Origin: Dorea phocaeensis | GTDB lineage: Bacteria > Bacillota > Clostridia > Lachnospirales > Lachnospiraceae | Reading direction: 5' to 3' | Length of the DNA: 64,000 nt | Assembly (NCBI RefSeq): GCF_900240315.1 | Contig: NZ_OEPZ01000001.1 | Location: 124,001-188,000, forward strand | The notes under the pieces: generated by a model | Told to the model about the DNA's origin: nothing | The model's input: only the letters and a program-made list of their open reading frames with translations | The model's database searches: none | In this document: positions 34,701-43,974 of the stretch, piece after piece | Layout of the letters: each line of letters starts with the position of its first letter | Position numbering within the stretch: position 1 is the stretch's first letter | Position numbers and translations under genes: made by a program

Positions 34701-36476
34701 ATGTATTATTCTGATGAAATCGTAGAAGAAGTAAGAGCAAAAAATGATATTGTGGATGTAATATCCGGTTATGTAAAACTGCAGAAAAAGGGAAGTTCCT
34801 ATTTTGGCCTATGTCCGTTTCACAATGAGAAATCACCGTCTTTTTCCGTAAGCAGGCAGAAACAGATGTACTATTGTTTTGGCTGCGGCGCAGGCGGCAA
34901 CGTATTTACCTTCCTTATGGAATATGAGAATTATTCCTTTGTGGAAGCGTTAAAATACCTGGCGGATCGGGCAGGCGTAAGTTTGCCGGAGCAGGAATAT
35001 TCCAAGGAGGCAAAGGCGCGGGCGGATCTAAAAGGAGTGCTTTTAGAGATCAATAAGGCCGCTGCCCAGTATTTTTATGTACAGTTAAAGTCAGAGCATG
35101 GCGCTCAGGCATTAGATTACCTGAAAAGGCGTGAACTTGACGATGAGACAATCAAAGGGTTTGGATTGGGATACTCTAATAAATACAGCGATGATCTCTA
35201 TCGGTATCTGAAATCAAAGGGCTATGCAGACGAGATGATTGCCAAAGCGGGACTGATTACGGTAGATGAGAAAAAGGGTGTTTATGACAAATTCTGGAAC
35301 CGGGTGATGTTCCCGATTATGGATGCAAATAACCGTGTGATTGGCTTTGGCGGCCGTGTAATGGGAGATGCAAAACCCAAGTATTTGAATTCACCGGAGA
35401 CGGTGATCTTTGATAAAAGCCGGAATTTGTACGGACTGAACAGAGCAAGAAGCTCCAGACGTCCTTATTTCCTGCTGTGTGAGGGGTACATGGATGTGAT
35501 TTCCCTTCATCAGGCTGGATTTACCAATGCGGTGGCATCCCTTGGGACGGCTTTGACACCTGGACATGCTTCGCTGATCAAGCGGTATGTGCAGGAGGTA
35601 TACCTGACTTATGACAGCGACGAGGCGGGAACTAAGGCGGCGCTTCGGGCAGTTCCGATTCTGAAAAATGTGGGAATCAGTGCAAGAGTGATCCGTATGG
35701 ATCCTTATAAAGATCCGGATGAATTCATTAAGAATCTGGGAGCAGAAGCTTTTGAAGAGAGGATCCAAAAGGCGAGAAATGGTTTCATGTTCAGTTTGGA
35801 GATTCTGGAGCGTAGTTATGATATGCATTCCCCGGAAGGCAAGACGGGATTTATGCGGGAGGCAGCGAGACGCCTGACGGAGTTTGAGGAAGAGATCGAA
35901 CGTAATAATTACATAGAAGCCGTAGCATCGTCCTACCACGTAGGGTATGAGGATCTTCGCAAACTGGTGACCAAGATGGCAATTCAGCAGGGGCTTGCCA
36001 AGCCAGTGGAGAGGCCGAAAACTACACAGAACAGAGAAAAGGGAAAGGAAGATGGGATTTTAAAATCTCAAAAAATCTTACTGACCTGGCTGATCGAGGA
36101 CGAAGCGATTTTCCGACAGATTGAAAGGTACATTACTCCGGAAGATTTCTCGGAAGGGTTGTACCGCAAAGTGGCGGAGCTGGTATATGAGCAGTACCGG
36201 GAACATACTGTGAACCCGGCGCAGATTATGAATCATTTTACAGATGAGGAAGAACATAGAGAAGTTGCGGGATTGTTCCATACAAAAATCAAAGAGCTGA
36301 CGACGGTAAAGGAACAGGAGAAAGCGTTGATGGAGACCGTAGTCCGGGTAAAAAGCCACAGTATTGAGGAAGCTACCAGGCATTTGGATGCGACAGATAT
36401 CAGCGGACTGCAGCGGCTGATGGATGCGAAGCGTAAGCTGCAGGACCTGCAGAAACTGCATATTTCTATTAATTAA
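34701..36476 (+). CDS. dnaG: DNA primase
   Basis: 591 residues. Makes RNA primers for DNA replication. The N-terminal zinc ribbon has ligands Cys38, His41, Cys59 and Cys62 (CPFH and CFGC). The TOPRIM core includes LLCEGYMDVISLHQAG and TYDSDEAGTKAA, followed by the C-terminal helicase-binding domain. Start: ATG at 34701 (MYYSDEIVEEVRAKNDI) with GAGGG 7 nt upstream; a longer frame extends back into dgt without a ribosome site. It is followed 39 nt later by the primary sigma factor gene, the macromolecular synthesis arrangement. Confidence 0.97.
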   Translation: MYYSDEIVEEVRAKNDIVDVISGYVKLQKKGSSYFGLCPFHNEKSPSFSVSRQKQMYYCFGCGAGGNVFTFLMEYENYSFVEALKYLADRAGVSLPEQEYSKEAKARADLKGVLLEINKAAAQYFYVQLKSEHGAQALDYLKRRELDDETIKGFGLGYSNKYSDDLYRYLKSKGYADEMIAKAGLITVDEKKGVYDKFWNRVMFPIMDANNRVIGFGGRVMGDAKPKYLNSPETVIFDKSRNLYGLNRARSSRRPYFLLCEGYMDVISLHQAGFTNAVASLGTALTPGHASLIKRYVQEVYLTYDSDEAGTKAALRAVPILKNVGISARVIRMDPYKDPDEFIKNLGAEAFEERIQKARNGFMFSLEILERSYDMHSPEGKTGFMREAARRLTEFEEEIERNNYIEAVASSYHVGYEDLRKLVTKMAIQQGLAKPVERPKTTQNREKGKEDGILKSQKILLTWLIEDEAIFRQIERYITPEDFSEGLYRKVAELVYEQYREHTVNPAQIMNHFTDEEEHREVAGLFHTKIKELTTVKEQEKALMETVVRVKSHSIEEATRHLDATDISGLQRLMDAKRKLQDLQKLHISIN

Positions 36477-36515
36477 GGATAAAATATAAACAAGCAATGA
36501 GAGGATGGGCGCTAC

Positions 36516-37625
36516 ATGGAAGAAAACATGGCAAAATTTTTGGAGAAGCTAAGAGAACTGGTTGCACTGGGAAAGAAGAAAAAGAGCGTACTGGAACTGC
36601 AGGAAATCAATGATTTCTTTGCAGACATGGAACTGGATTCCGATCAGATGGAGAAGGTATTTGAGTATCTGGAATCCAACAATATCGATGTTCTTCGGAT
36701 AAGTGATGACGATGATATTGACGATGTAGATATTATGATCTCCGAAGAAGATGATGTGGATATGGAGAAGATCGATCTGTCTGTTCCGGATGGAATCAGT
36801 ATCGAGGATCCGGTGCGTATGTATCTGAAGGAGATCGGAAAAGTGCCGCTTCTGTCAGCGGAGGAAGAAGTAGAACTTGCAAAGCGCATGGCAGATGGAG
36901 ACGAGGATGCTAAGAAACGCTTGGCAGAAGCCAACTTACGTCTGGTTGTCAGCATTGCAAAGCGTTATGTGGGACGAGGCATGCTGTTTTTAGACCTGAT
37001 TCAGGAAGGAAACTTAGGTTTGATTAAGGCAGTGGAGAAATTCGACTACCAGAAGGGCTTTAAGTTTAGTACGTATGCGACCTGGTGGATCCGTCAGGCG
37101 ATTACAAGAGCGATTGCGGATCAGGCGAGAACGATCCGTATTCCGGTTCATATGGTGGAAACCATCAACAAGCTGATCCGTGTGTCCAGACAGCTCTTGC
37201 AGGAACTGGGAAGAGAACCGGCTCCGGAAGAAATCGCAGAAGAGTTGGACATGCCGGTGGAAAGAGTAAGAGAAATCCTGAAGATTTCACAGGAACCAGT
37301 ATCTTTGGAGACTCCAATCGGAGAGGAAGAAGACAGCCATCTGGGAGATTTTATTCAGGATGACAATGTACCGGTTCCGGCAGAAGCAGCAGCCCAGACT
37401 CTGCTGAAAGAACAGCTGGATGAGGTGTTGGATACACTGACAGAACGGGAGCAGAAGGTATTGAGACTCCGGTTTGGTATGAATGACGGACGGGCGCGCA
37501 CATTGGAGGAAGTTGGAAAAGAATTCGATGTTACCCGTGAGCGTATCCGCCAGATTGAAGCGAAAGCACTGCGCAAGCTTCGTCACCCAAGCCGCAGCAG
37601 AAAATTAAGAGATTATCTGGATTAA
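36516..37625 (+). CDS. rpoD: Primary RNA polymerase sigma factor (sigma-A/RpoD)
   Basis: 369 residues. The N-terminal acidic region 1.1 is short; region 1.2 starts at [16 protein letters not shown]. Region 2 ([37 protein letters not shown]) reads the -10 element, and region 4 ([20 protein letters not shown]) reads the -35 element. Full match to the housekeeping sigma factor of Firmicutes. It is encoded right after dnaG and 13 nt before trmK. Confidence 0.97.
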   Translation: MEENMAKFLEKLRELVALGKKKKSVLELQEINDFFADMELDSDQMEKVFEYLESNNIDVLRISDDDDIDDVDIMISEEDDVDMEKIDLSVPDGISIEDPVRMYLKEIGKVPLLSAEEEVELAKRMADGDEDAKKRLAEANLRLVVSIAKRYVGRGMLFLDLIQEGNLGLIKAVEKFDYQKGFKFSTYATWWIRQAITRAIADQARTIRIPVHMVETINKLIRVSRQLLQELGREPAPEEIAEELDMPVERVREILKISQEPVSLETPIGEEEDSHLGDFIQDDNVPVPAEAAAQTLLKEQLDEVLDTLTEREQKVLRLRFGMNDGRARTLEEVGKEFDVTRERIRQIEAKALRKLRHPSRSRKLRDYLD

Positions 37626-37638
37626 GAAAGAGGCGCCT

Positions 37639-38364
37639 ATGGAACTATCAAAGAGACTTTACGCGGTTGCGGGTCTTGTGACAGAGGGCGCCTCTGTTGC
37701 AGATATCGGAACCGATCATGGTTATATTCCCATCTATCTGATGGAAAAGAAGATTGCATCCAAGGTGATTGCATTGGACATCAATAAGGGACCGCTGGAG
37801 AGGGCGCGGATGCATATCTTAGGACATGGATGGAAAGGGAAGATTGAGACCCGTCTGTCGGATGGGCTTTCGGCAGTGAAGCCGAAGGAAGTAGACACTA
37901 TGATTGCAGCCGGAATGGGCGGCGGTTTGGTGATCAAGATTCTAAAAGAAGGAAAACAGGTGGCAGATACCATTGAGCATTTTATTCTTCAGCCACAGTC
38001 GGAAATATTTAAAGTACGTCAGTTTCTAGCAGAACATCATTTTCGGATTGAAGCAGAAGATATGACGGAAGAGGATGGAAAATTCTACCCGGTTATGCGG
38101 GTGGTACATGGGGAATCAGAAAGCTACAGTGCATGTGAATATCAGTACGGAAAGTGTCTTTTGAACGATCGTCATCCGGTATTGTATCGGTATCTGAAGC
38201 GGGAGATGGCAATCAAAGAAAGCGTCTTTCGCCAGCTCTTTGGTCATCGGGACAGTGAAAGCGCAAAAGTGCGGATGGAAGAAGTGCGCAGGGAGATTCT
38301 GCTGGTGCAGGAAGCGCTGACCTATTTTGAGGAGGACGTATATGGAACTGAAACAGATTGTTAA
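37639..38364 (+). CDS. trmK: tRNA (adenine-22-N1)-methyltransferase
   Basis: 241 residues. Class I SAM-dependent methyltransferase of the TrmK family. The SAM-binding motif is VADIGTDHGYIPIYL, the next acidic residue lies in IALDINKGPL, and AAGMGGGLVIKIL follows. It methylates A22 of certain tRNAs (Ser, Leu and Tyr class). Its end overlaps the Nif3-like gene by 23 nt. The order rpoD-trmK-nif3-like is common in Firmicutes. Confidence 0.93.
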   Translation: MELSKRLYAVAGLVTEGASVADIGTDHGYIPIYLMEKKIASKVIALDINKGPLERARMHILGHGWKGKIETRLSDGLSAVKPKEVDTMIAAGMGGGLVIKILKEGKQVADTIEHFILQPQSEIFKVRQFLAEHHFRIEAEDMTEEDGKFYPVMRVVHGESESYSACEYQYGKCLLNDRHPVLYRYLKREMAIKESVFRQLFGHRDSESAKVRMEEVRREILLVQEALTYFEEDVYGTETDC

Positions 38365-39118
38365 GACCATTGAGAGGCAGTATCCCAAAGAAGAAGCAAT
38401 GGAATGGGATAATGTAGGGCTTCTGGCAGGAAGAATGCAAAAAGAGGTGAAGCATATCTATGTGGCAGTGGATGCCACCGATGAGGTGATAGAGGACGCC
38501 CGGTGCGCAGAGGCGGATTTACTGGTAACACATCATCCGTTGATTTTTGGAGGAATGAAGCGTATCACTGACGAAGATTTTATCGGGCGGCGGCTTGTGA
38601 AGCTTTTAAGAGAGGACATTGCCTGCTATGCTATGCATACGAACTACGATGTACTTCGGATGGCACGACTTTGTGCAGATCTTTTCGGGCTGGAGGAACA
38701 GAGGGCGTTGGAAGTAACAAGAGAGATTCCGGAAGCAGGGATTGGCAGCATCGGGTTTTTGAAGGAAGCTATGCTTTTAAAAGATTGCTGTGAACGGGTA
38801 AAAGAAAGATTTGAACTGGAGTCTGTCAGAGTGTTTGGAGATCTTGAACGGTCGGTAAAGAAGATTGCTATTTGTCCGGGCTCTGGGAAAAGTGTGATTG
38901 ATGTGGCAATTTCAAAAGGCGCAGATGTGCTTCTGACTGGCGATATCGGTCACCATGAAGGAATTGACGCCGTGGCGAGAGGTCTGGCGGTGATCGATGC
39001 CGGGCACTATGGTCTGGAAAGCGTTTTTATAAAGGATATGTCGGTGTGGCTGTCCGAACAGCTGCCGGAAGTAACCGTTACAGGGGCAAAGCGTCAATCT
39101 CCGTTTTCGGTGATCTGA
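38342..39118 (+). CDS. Nif3-like dinuclear metal centre protein
   Basis: 258 residues. Family of ring-forming proteins with a two-metal site; in some bacteria it is implicated in GTP cyclohydrolase-like reactions, but the biological role is not settled. Visible are EWDNVGLLAG, the metal-binding LVTHHPLIFGG and the second cluster DIGHHEGIDA with DAGHYGLE. Start: ATG at 38342 with GAGGAGG 6 nt upstream; the frame could run back to 38327 but without a ribosome site. It partners trmK in this conserved gene pair. Confidence 0.92.
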   Translation: MELKQIVKTIERQYPKEEAMEWDNVGLLAGRMQKEVKHIYVAVDATDEVIEDARCAEADLLVTHHPLIFGGMKRITDEDFIGRRLVKLLREDIACYAMHTNYDVLRMARLCADLFGLEEQRALEVTREIPEAGIGSIGFLKEAMLLKDCCERVKERFELESVRVFGDLERSVKKIAICPGSGKSVIDVAISKGADVLLTGDIGHHEGIDAVARGLAVIDAGHYGLESVFIKDMSVWLSEQLPEVTVTGAKRQSPFSVI

Positions 39119-39181
39119 TTTATCCCCGAAGGGCATAAGAATAGAAGCAGAAAACAAATTGCAGAAAAGAGGCTTGAGAAT

Positions 39182-40870
39182 ATGGAAAAGGCGGAAAAAG
39201 CAGACAAAATGCAGTTGTACCAGGTGAAAATTGGAGAAGAGACCAGACCGTATCAGGAAGGGACTTCTTATGGTCAGATCGCAGAAGAATTCCAAAAAGA
39301 TTATAAAGATGATATTGTACTGGTATTTGTGGATGGGAAGCTTCAGGAATTAACGAAAACAGTGGAAAAAGACTGTACGCTTAAGTTTGAGACGACAGCC
39401 TCTGAGGCAGGGCATGATACCTACCGAAGAAGCATGAGCCTGATGCTGGTAAAGTCTATTTATGATGTCATTCCTCATGAGCAGATTGAAAAAGTGCGGA
39501 TTCACTACTCCATCGGCAATGGATATTACTGCACGGTGGAAGGAAGCGCCAAAGTGACGCAGGAGTTTTTGGACCGTGTTGAGGAACGGATGAAAAGTCT
39601 GGTAGAAATGGATATGCCGATTTGGAAACGCTCTGTTAATACCGATGAGGCAATTACATTATTCCATCAGCATGGGATGCTGGATAAAGAGCGTCTGTTC
39701 CGGTACCGACGGGTTTCCAAGGTAAATATCTATAGTATGAATGAATTTGAAGATTATTACTATGGATATATGGTGCCAAGCGCAGGCTATTTGAAGTATT
39801 TTAAGCTAAAGCTTTATGATGATGGTTTTCTGCTTTTGATGCCGTCTAAGAAAGAGACGCGGCGGGTGGAAACGTTTGTTCCTCAGACAAAGCTCTTCCA
39901 GGTGCTGAAAGAATCTACCCAGTGGGGAGATATGCAGGAAATTGAGACGGTAGGCGCATTGAATGATAAGATTACCAAGAGTGATGCCCATGAAGTGGTA
40001 CTGGTTCAGGAGGCGCTGCAGGAGAAGAAGATTGCAGAGATTGCAGCACAGATTGCCGCCAGGCCGGAGCTGAAATTTATTTTGATTGCGGGACCTTCCT
40101 CTTCGGGGAAAACGACGTTTTCACATCGACTGTCCATTCAGCTGCGGGCAAATGGTCTGGTTCCTCATCCCATTGCGGTGGATAACTATTTTGTAGAACG
40201 GGAAGACAATCCAAAAGATGAGAATGGAGACTATGATTTTGAATGTCTGGAAGCGGTCGATGTAAAACTCTTTAATCAGCAGCTTAAGGAGCTGCTGGAT
40301 GGCAGGGAAGTGGTGATTCCAACCTTCAACTTTGTTACCGGTCACAAGGAATATGGATCAAAGACGAAGAAACTGGGTCCTAATGATGTGCTGGTGATTG
40401 AAGGAATCCATTGCCTGAATCCAAAGCTGACCTTAAATCTTCCGGATGCCAATAAGTATAAGATCTATATCAGTGCGCTGACGCAGCTTAACATTGATGA
40501 GCATAATCGGATCCCGACCACGGATGGCCGACTTCTTCGACGGATTGTCCGGGATGCGAGGACGAGAGGATCTTCTGCACAGAGAACCATCAATATGTGG
40601 AATTCTGTGCGGCGTGGAGAGGAACGCAATATTTTCCCGTATCAGGAAGAAGCGGATGTAATGTTTAACTCGGCTTTGATTTATGAGCTGGCGGTACTAA
40701 AGCCTTATGTGGAACCGCTGCTTTTCGGAATTGACAGAAGTGCGCCGGAGTATTTGGAGGCGAAGAGACTGTTGAAGTTTTTAGATTATTTTGTTCCAAT
40801 TGGAAGCGAGAATGTACCGTCTAATTCTCTGCTTCGAGAATTTATCGGCGGAGGATGTTTCCACGTGTAA
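39182..40870 (+). CDS. Nucleoside (uridine-type) kinase with N-terminal ThrRS-like TGS/SAD domains
   Basis: 562 residues. The N-terminal 60 residues look like a TGS domain, followed by a threonyl-tRNA-synthetase second-additional-domain-like part (to about 220). The C-terminal half is a P-loop kinase of the uridine kinase/phosphoribulokinase type: Walker A IAGPSSSGKTTFSHRL, then the substrate Asp region IAVDNYFVERED. It should phosphorylate uridine, cytidine or another nucleoside. This fusion is found across Clostridia and Bacteroidetes; the purpose of the synthetase-like part is unclear. A terminator follows. Confidence 0.9.
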   Translation: MEKAEKADKMQLYQVKIGEETRPYQEGTSYGQIAEEFQKDYKDDIVLVFVDGKLQELTKTVEKDCTLKFETTASEAGHDTYRRSMSLMLVKSIYDVIPHEQIEKVRIHYSIGNGYYCTVEGSAKVTQEFLDRVEERMKSLVEMDMPIWKRSVNTDEAITLFHQHGMLDKERLFRYRRVSKVNIYSMNEFEDYYYGYMVPSAGYLKYFKLKLYDDGFLLLMPSKKETRRVETFVPQTKLFQVLKESTQWGDMQEIETVGALNDKITKSDAHEVVLVQEALQEKKIAEIAAQIAARPELKFILIAGPSSSGKTTFSHRLSIQLRANGLVPHPIAVDNYFVEREDNPKDENGDYDFECLEAVDVKLFNQQLKELLDGREVVIPTFNFVTGHKEYGSKTKKLGPNDVLVIEGIHCLNPKLTLNLPDANKYKIYISALTQLNIDEHNRIPTTDGRLLRRIVRDARTRGSSAQRTINMWNSVRRGEERNIFPYQEEADVMFNSALIYELAVLKPYVEPLLFGIDRSAPEYLEAKRLLKFLDYFVPIGSENVPSNSLLREFIGGGCFHV

Positions 40871-40915
40871 ATCCTGGCGATATATGAAGCAAATTCAAAT
40901 AATGCAGATAAAAAG

Positions 40916-40981
40916 AAAGAACCATAGACCTTGCGGGGTGGCAAAGAACTTCCCGGCAGGGTCTGCGGTTCTTTTCTTTTT
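40916..40981 (+). terminator. Terminator after the nucleoside kinase gene
   Basis: AAAGAACC and AGACC pair with GGTCT and GGTTCTTT; the right arm runs into a T-rich tail (CTTTTCTTTTTC). On the minus strand the same hairpin could end the aroC transcript. Confidence 0.8.
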
Positions 40982-41004
40982 CTAAATCGGATTTGGCGAA
41001 AGCA

Positions 41005-42102
41005 TTACTTATAAAATTTTTTCAGGTGCTCCATCTGGGATGTCATGTTCGTCATCAAGAGATCGGCGATGGTAATGGCTGCCATAGATTCTACAACGAC
41101 AACGGCTCGCGGGACGATAACGGGGTCATGTCGCCCAGTGACGATAAGGGTTGTATTCTGGCCGTCGTTTGTGACGGTCTGTTGAGGCTGGGAGATGGAA
41201 GGGGTAGGTTTGACAGCTGCCCGAAGCACGAGAGGGCTTCCATCACTTAGTCCTCCTAAGACTCCGCCGGAGTGGTTGGTTCGTTTGCAGACCTCATTTC
41301 CTTCTATATAAAAGGCATCATTATTGGAACTGCCAAGAGAAGCAGAAGCGGCAAAACCGTCTCCGATTTCGATGCCTTTGACAGCCCCGATAGACAGAAT
41401 CGCCTGAGCGAGGCGAGCGTCCAGCTTCTCAAAGACAGGTTCGCCGATTCCCACCGGAAGTCCGGTGATAACGCATTCGATTACGCCGCCGGCAGAATCC
41501 TGCTGTTCCATACAGGTTTTCAGATAATCCTCGGCTGCCTGTGCATATTCCAGATTCGGCATGTATAGACTATTTTTATGGATACAGAAATAGTCGTAAG
41601 TAGAGGCAGGTACTTGTACCGGACCGATAGAACGGGTGTAAGTGGTCAGGTGAATCCCAAGCTCTTCAAGAAGAAGGGATGCAACAGCGCCTGCGGCGAC
41701 GCGTCCAATGGTTTCTCTTCCAGATGTCCGACCGCCGCCCCGGTAATCGCGAAAGCCATATTTGGTGTCAAAGGTGTAGTCTGCGTGTCCCGGACGATAG
41801 CAATTCTTGATACGGCTGTAATCATGGGATCGCTGATCGGTATTGGGAACTAGGAGGGACAGAGGGGTTCCGGTTGTTTTCCCATTGAAGACGCCGGAGA
41901 GGATCCGTACCTGATCCGCTTCCTTTCTAGCTGTGGAGAAACGGCTCTGTCCGGGTTTTCTCCGGTCCAGGAAAACCTGAATTTGCTCGGCGGACAGAGG
42001 AATTCCCGCCGGACATCCGTCGATTACGACGCCGATTGCGGGTCCATGAGATTCGCCCCAGGTAGTGACTGTAAATAAGGTTCCATAAGAAGATCCTGCC
42101 AT
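41005..42102 (-). CDS. aroC: Chorismate synthase
   Basis: 365 residues. Last common step of aromatic amino-acid synthesis: reduced FMN-dependent conversion of EPSP to chorismate. Signature regions GESHGPAIGVVIDGCPAG, the RPGHADYTFDTKYGFRDYRG stretch (at FMN site) and GRHDPVIVPRAV are all present. AAAGGAG lies 9 nt before the ATG. It is read from its own promoter, divergent from the L,D-transpeptidase, with no other aro genes nearby. Confidence 0.96.
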   Translation of the reverse strand: MAGSSYGTLFTVTTWGESHGPAIGVVIDGCPAGIPLSAEQIQVFLDRRKPGQSRFSTARKEADQVRILSGVFNGKTTGTPLSLLVPNTDQRSHDYSRIKNCYRPGHADYTFDTKYGFRDYRGGGRTSGRETIGRVAAGAVASLLLEELGIHLTTYTRSIGPVQVPASTYDYFCIHKNSLYMPNLEYAQAAEDYLKTCMEQQDSAGGVIECVITGLPVGIGEPVFEKLDARLAQAILSIGAVKGIEIGDGFAASASLGSSNNDAFYIEGNEVCKRTNHSGGVLGGLSDGSPLVLRAAVKPTPSISQPQQTVTNDGQNTTLIVTGRHDPVIVPRAVVVVESMAAITIADLLMTNMTSQMEHLKKFYK

Positions 42103-42141
42103 GATGAAATGCTCCTTTACTGATAAATATTGTCAGGTCTT

Positions 42142-42170
42142 ATTATAAACAATCAGGGGAAAAGCTGCAA
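42142..42170 (-). promoter_or_regulatory. Promoter for aroC
   Basis: On the minus strand, TTGCAG (42170-42165), 17 bp, TATAAT (42147-42142). The -35 and spacer lie inside an inverted repeat, AGGGGAAAAG/CTTTTCCCCT (42155-42188), that could be an operator. Confidence 0.55.
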
Positions 42171-42191
42171 TTAAAAATCTTTTCCCCTAAT

Positions 42192-42213
42192 TCTTCATGA
42201 AATCTTCATGAAA
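42192..42213 (+). repeat. Tandem 11-bp direct repeat, candidate response-regulator site
   Basis: TCTTCATGAAA occurs twice head to tail (42192-42202 and 42203-42213), one helical turn apart. It lies about 17 bp upstream of a weak -35 (TGTACT, 42231-42236) and a TATAAT (42254-42259) in front of the L,D-transpeptidase gene. Such 11-bp direct repeats are typical of OmpR/PhoB-family regulators. Confidence 0.55.
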
Positions 42214-42307
42214 AAATTTGTCGTTTTTTCTGTACTTTTATAAAGGTGCATATTATAATGTTAGAGTGTATAATTGAAGATGGATTTATTATAGAGGTGT
42301 ATAAGTA

Positions 42308-43954
42308 ATGTGGAAGCGAAGCAAAAAAGCAAAGGAGACAGCCGGAGAAAGATTTGAGGACGAGCTGTTTTTGGATGATAGAGTCAAAGAGGACACATTC
42401 TTTGATGACGAGGACGATGAGGAATTCGGAAGACTTCTTGACGAAGATGTGGAGGAATTCGATGCTCTTTTTGATGAAGAAGAGCCGAAAAAAAGCAAAA
42501 AAAACAAGAAAGGCAAGAAGACAAAGAGCGCAAAAGGCAAAAGAAACGAAGGCTCAAAGAAGGGTAAAAAGACAGCAGCCATTGTACTGGGAAGTATTTT
42601 GGGAGTTTTTCTGTTAGTGTATGTTGGATTTGCACTGTTCTTTCATAACCATTTTATGTTCTTTACAAAAATCAACGGAACGGATGTTTCGCTGAAAAGC
42701 GTAAGCGCCGTGGAAGCTTATATGGAGAAGCAGGTAGATGATTATGTGCTGACTATGAAGGAATCTGACGGCGGTCAGGAGATGATTGCGGGAACCGACA
42801 TTTCTTTGGAATATGTTCCGGGAGAAGAATTGAAAAAGCTGGTAAAGAAGCAGGACAACTTTTTATGGATCAAGTCCTTGTGGGAGCATCCGAAGATTCA
42901 GGCAAAGGTCGGCGTGAAGTATGATGAGAAAGCGCTGGAGAAGAAGATCGGTAATCTAAACTGTATGAAGGAAGAAAATCAGGTGACATCTGTGGATGCG
43001 TATCCGCAGTTCCAGACCGATCAGTTCCAGGTGGTTCCGGAAGTGGTTGGAACCCAGCTTGACAATGAAAAGTTTCATAAGAAGGTGGCAGAGGCAATCA
43101 ACGGATTTCAGAAAGAGATCGATCTGTTAAAGGCAGATTGTTATATTTTGCCAAAATTTACCAAGGAATCTCCTGAAGTGGCGGCAGCATGTGAAACGAT
43201 GAACGGGTATTTGGGAGCCAGTGTAACCTATGATTTCAATCCTTATACAGAACTGGTGGATGCATCCGTGATTTCCCAGTGGGTGAAGGTGGATGCAGAG
43301 ATGAACGTCACCTTTGATGAGGCGGCGGTCAGAGCCTATGTTCAGACACTTGCAGAGAAATACAATACCAAAGGGAAGACGAGAACTTTTACGACGGCAA
43401 CGGGAAATACAGTGAATGTTGAAGGTGGAAGCTATGGCTGGCAGATTGATCAGGAAGCGGAATACCATACACTGATTGGAAATATTCAGAATGCAGAAGT
43501 AATAACGCGTGAGCCTGCCTATGCAAGCCGCGGGGCAAGCCACGAAGGAAATGACGTGGGAGGAACCTATGCAGAAGTAGACCTTACAGCACAGCATATG
43601 TACTTTGTACAGAATGGACAAGTTGTAATGGATACTCCGATTGTGACGGGAAATCCAAACAAAAAAGGCTGTGCAACGCCGCAGGGCGTGTACTCTCTGG
43701 CTTATAAAGCCTTAGATCAGGTACTTAGAGGCGATAAGAAACCAGATGGCTCTTATGAATATGAGACTCCGGTAAAATACTGGATGCCATTCAATGGAGG
43801 AATCGGATTCCATGACGCTAATTGGCAGCCGACCTTTGGTGGATCCCGGTACTTAACTAATGGTTCCCATGGGTGTGTCAATATGCCTCCGGCCAAAGCG
43901 GGAGAACTGTATAATCTGATTTCAGCAGGCACTCCGATCGTCTGCCACTATTAA
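42308..43954 (+). CDS. Membrane-anchored L,D-transpeptidase (YkuD) with peptidoglycan-binding region
   Basis: 548 residues. The N-terminus (1-60) is very acidic, then Lys-rich (60-88), then one TM helix (about 90-112: AAIVLGSILGVFLLVYVGFA), leaving a large extracytoplasmic part. Residues about 130-410 contain two PG_binding_4-like segments (for example YGWQIDQEAEYHTL), and 425-548 the YkuD domain with catalytic cysteine in SHGCVNMPP and an upstream conserved His in GFHDANW. It forms 3-3 cross-links in peptidoglycan or attaches proteins to it. The polar acid-then-lysine tail would lie in the cytosol. An 11-bp direct repeat ahead hints at two-component control. Confidence 0.9.
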   Translation: MWKRSKKAKETAGERFEDELFLDDRVKEDTFFDDEDDEEFGRLLDEDVEEFDALFDEEEPKKSKKNKKGKKTKSAKGKRNEGSKKGKKTAAIVLGSILGVFLLVYVGFALFFHNHFMFFTKINGTDVSLKSVSAVEAYMEKQVDDYVLTMKESDGGQEMIAGTDISLEYVPGEELKKLVKKQDNFLWIKSLWEHPKIQAKVGVKYDEKALEKKIGNLNCMKEENQVTSVDAYPQFQTDQFQVVPEVVGTQLDNEKFHKKVAEAINGFQKEIDLLKADCYILPKFTKESPEVAAACETMNGYLGASVTYDFNPYTELVDASVISQWVKVDAEMNVTFDEAAVRAYVQTLAEKYNTKGKTRTFTTATGNTVNVEGGSYGWQIDQEAEYHTLIGNIQNAEVITREPAYASRGASHEGNDVGGTYAEVDLTAQHMYFVQNGQVVMDTPIVTGNPNKKGCATPQGVYSLAYKALDQVLRGDKKPDGSYEYETPVKYWMPFNGGIGFHDANWQPTFGGSRYLTNGSHGCVNMPPAKAGELYNLISAGTPIVCHY

Positions 43955-43974
43955 TCGGAAAGAGGAAAATAAGA

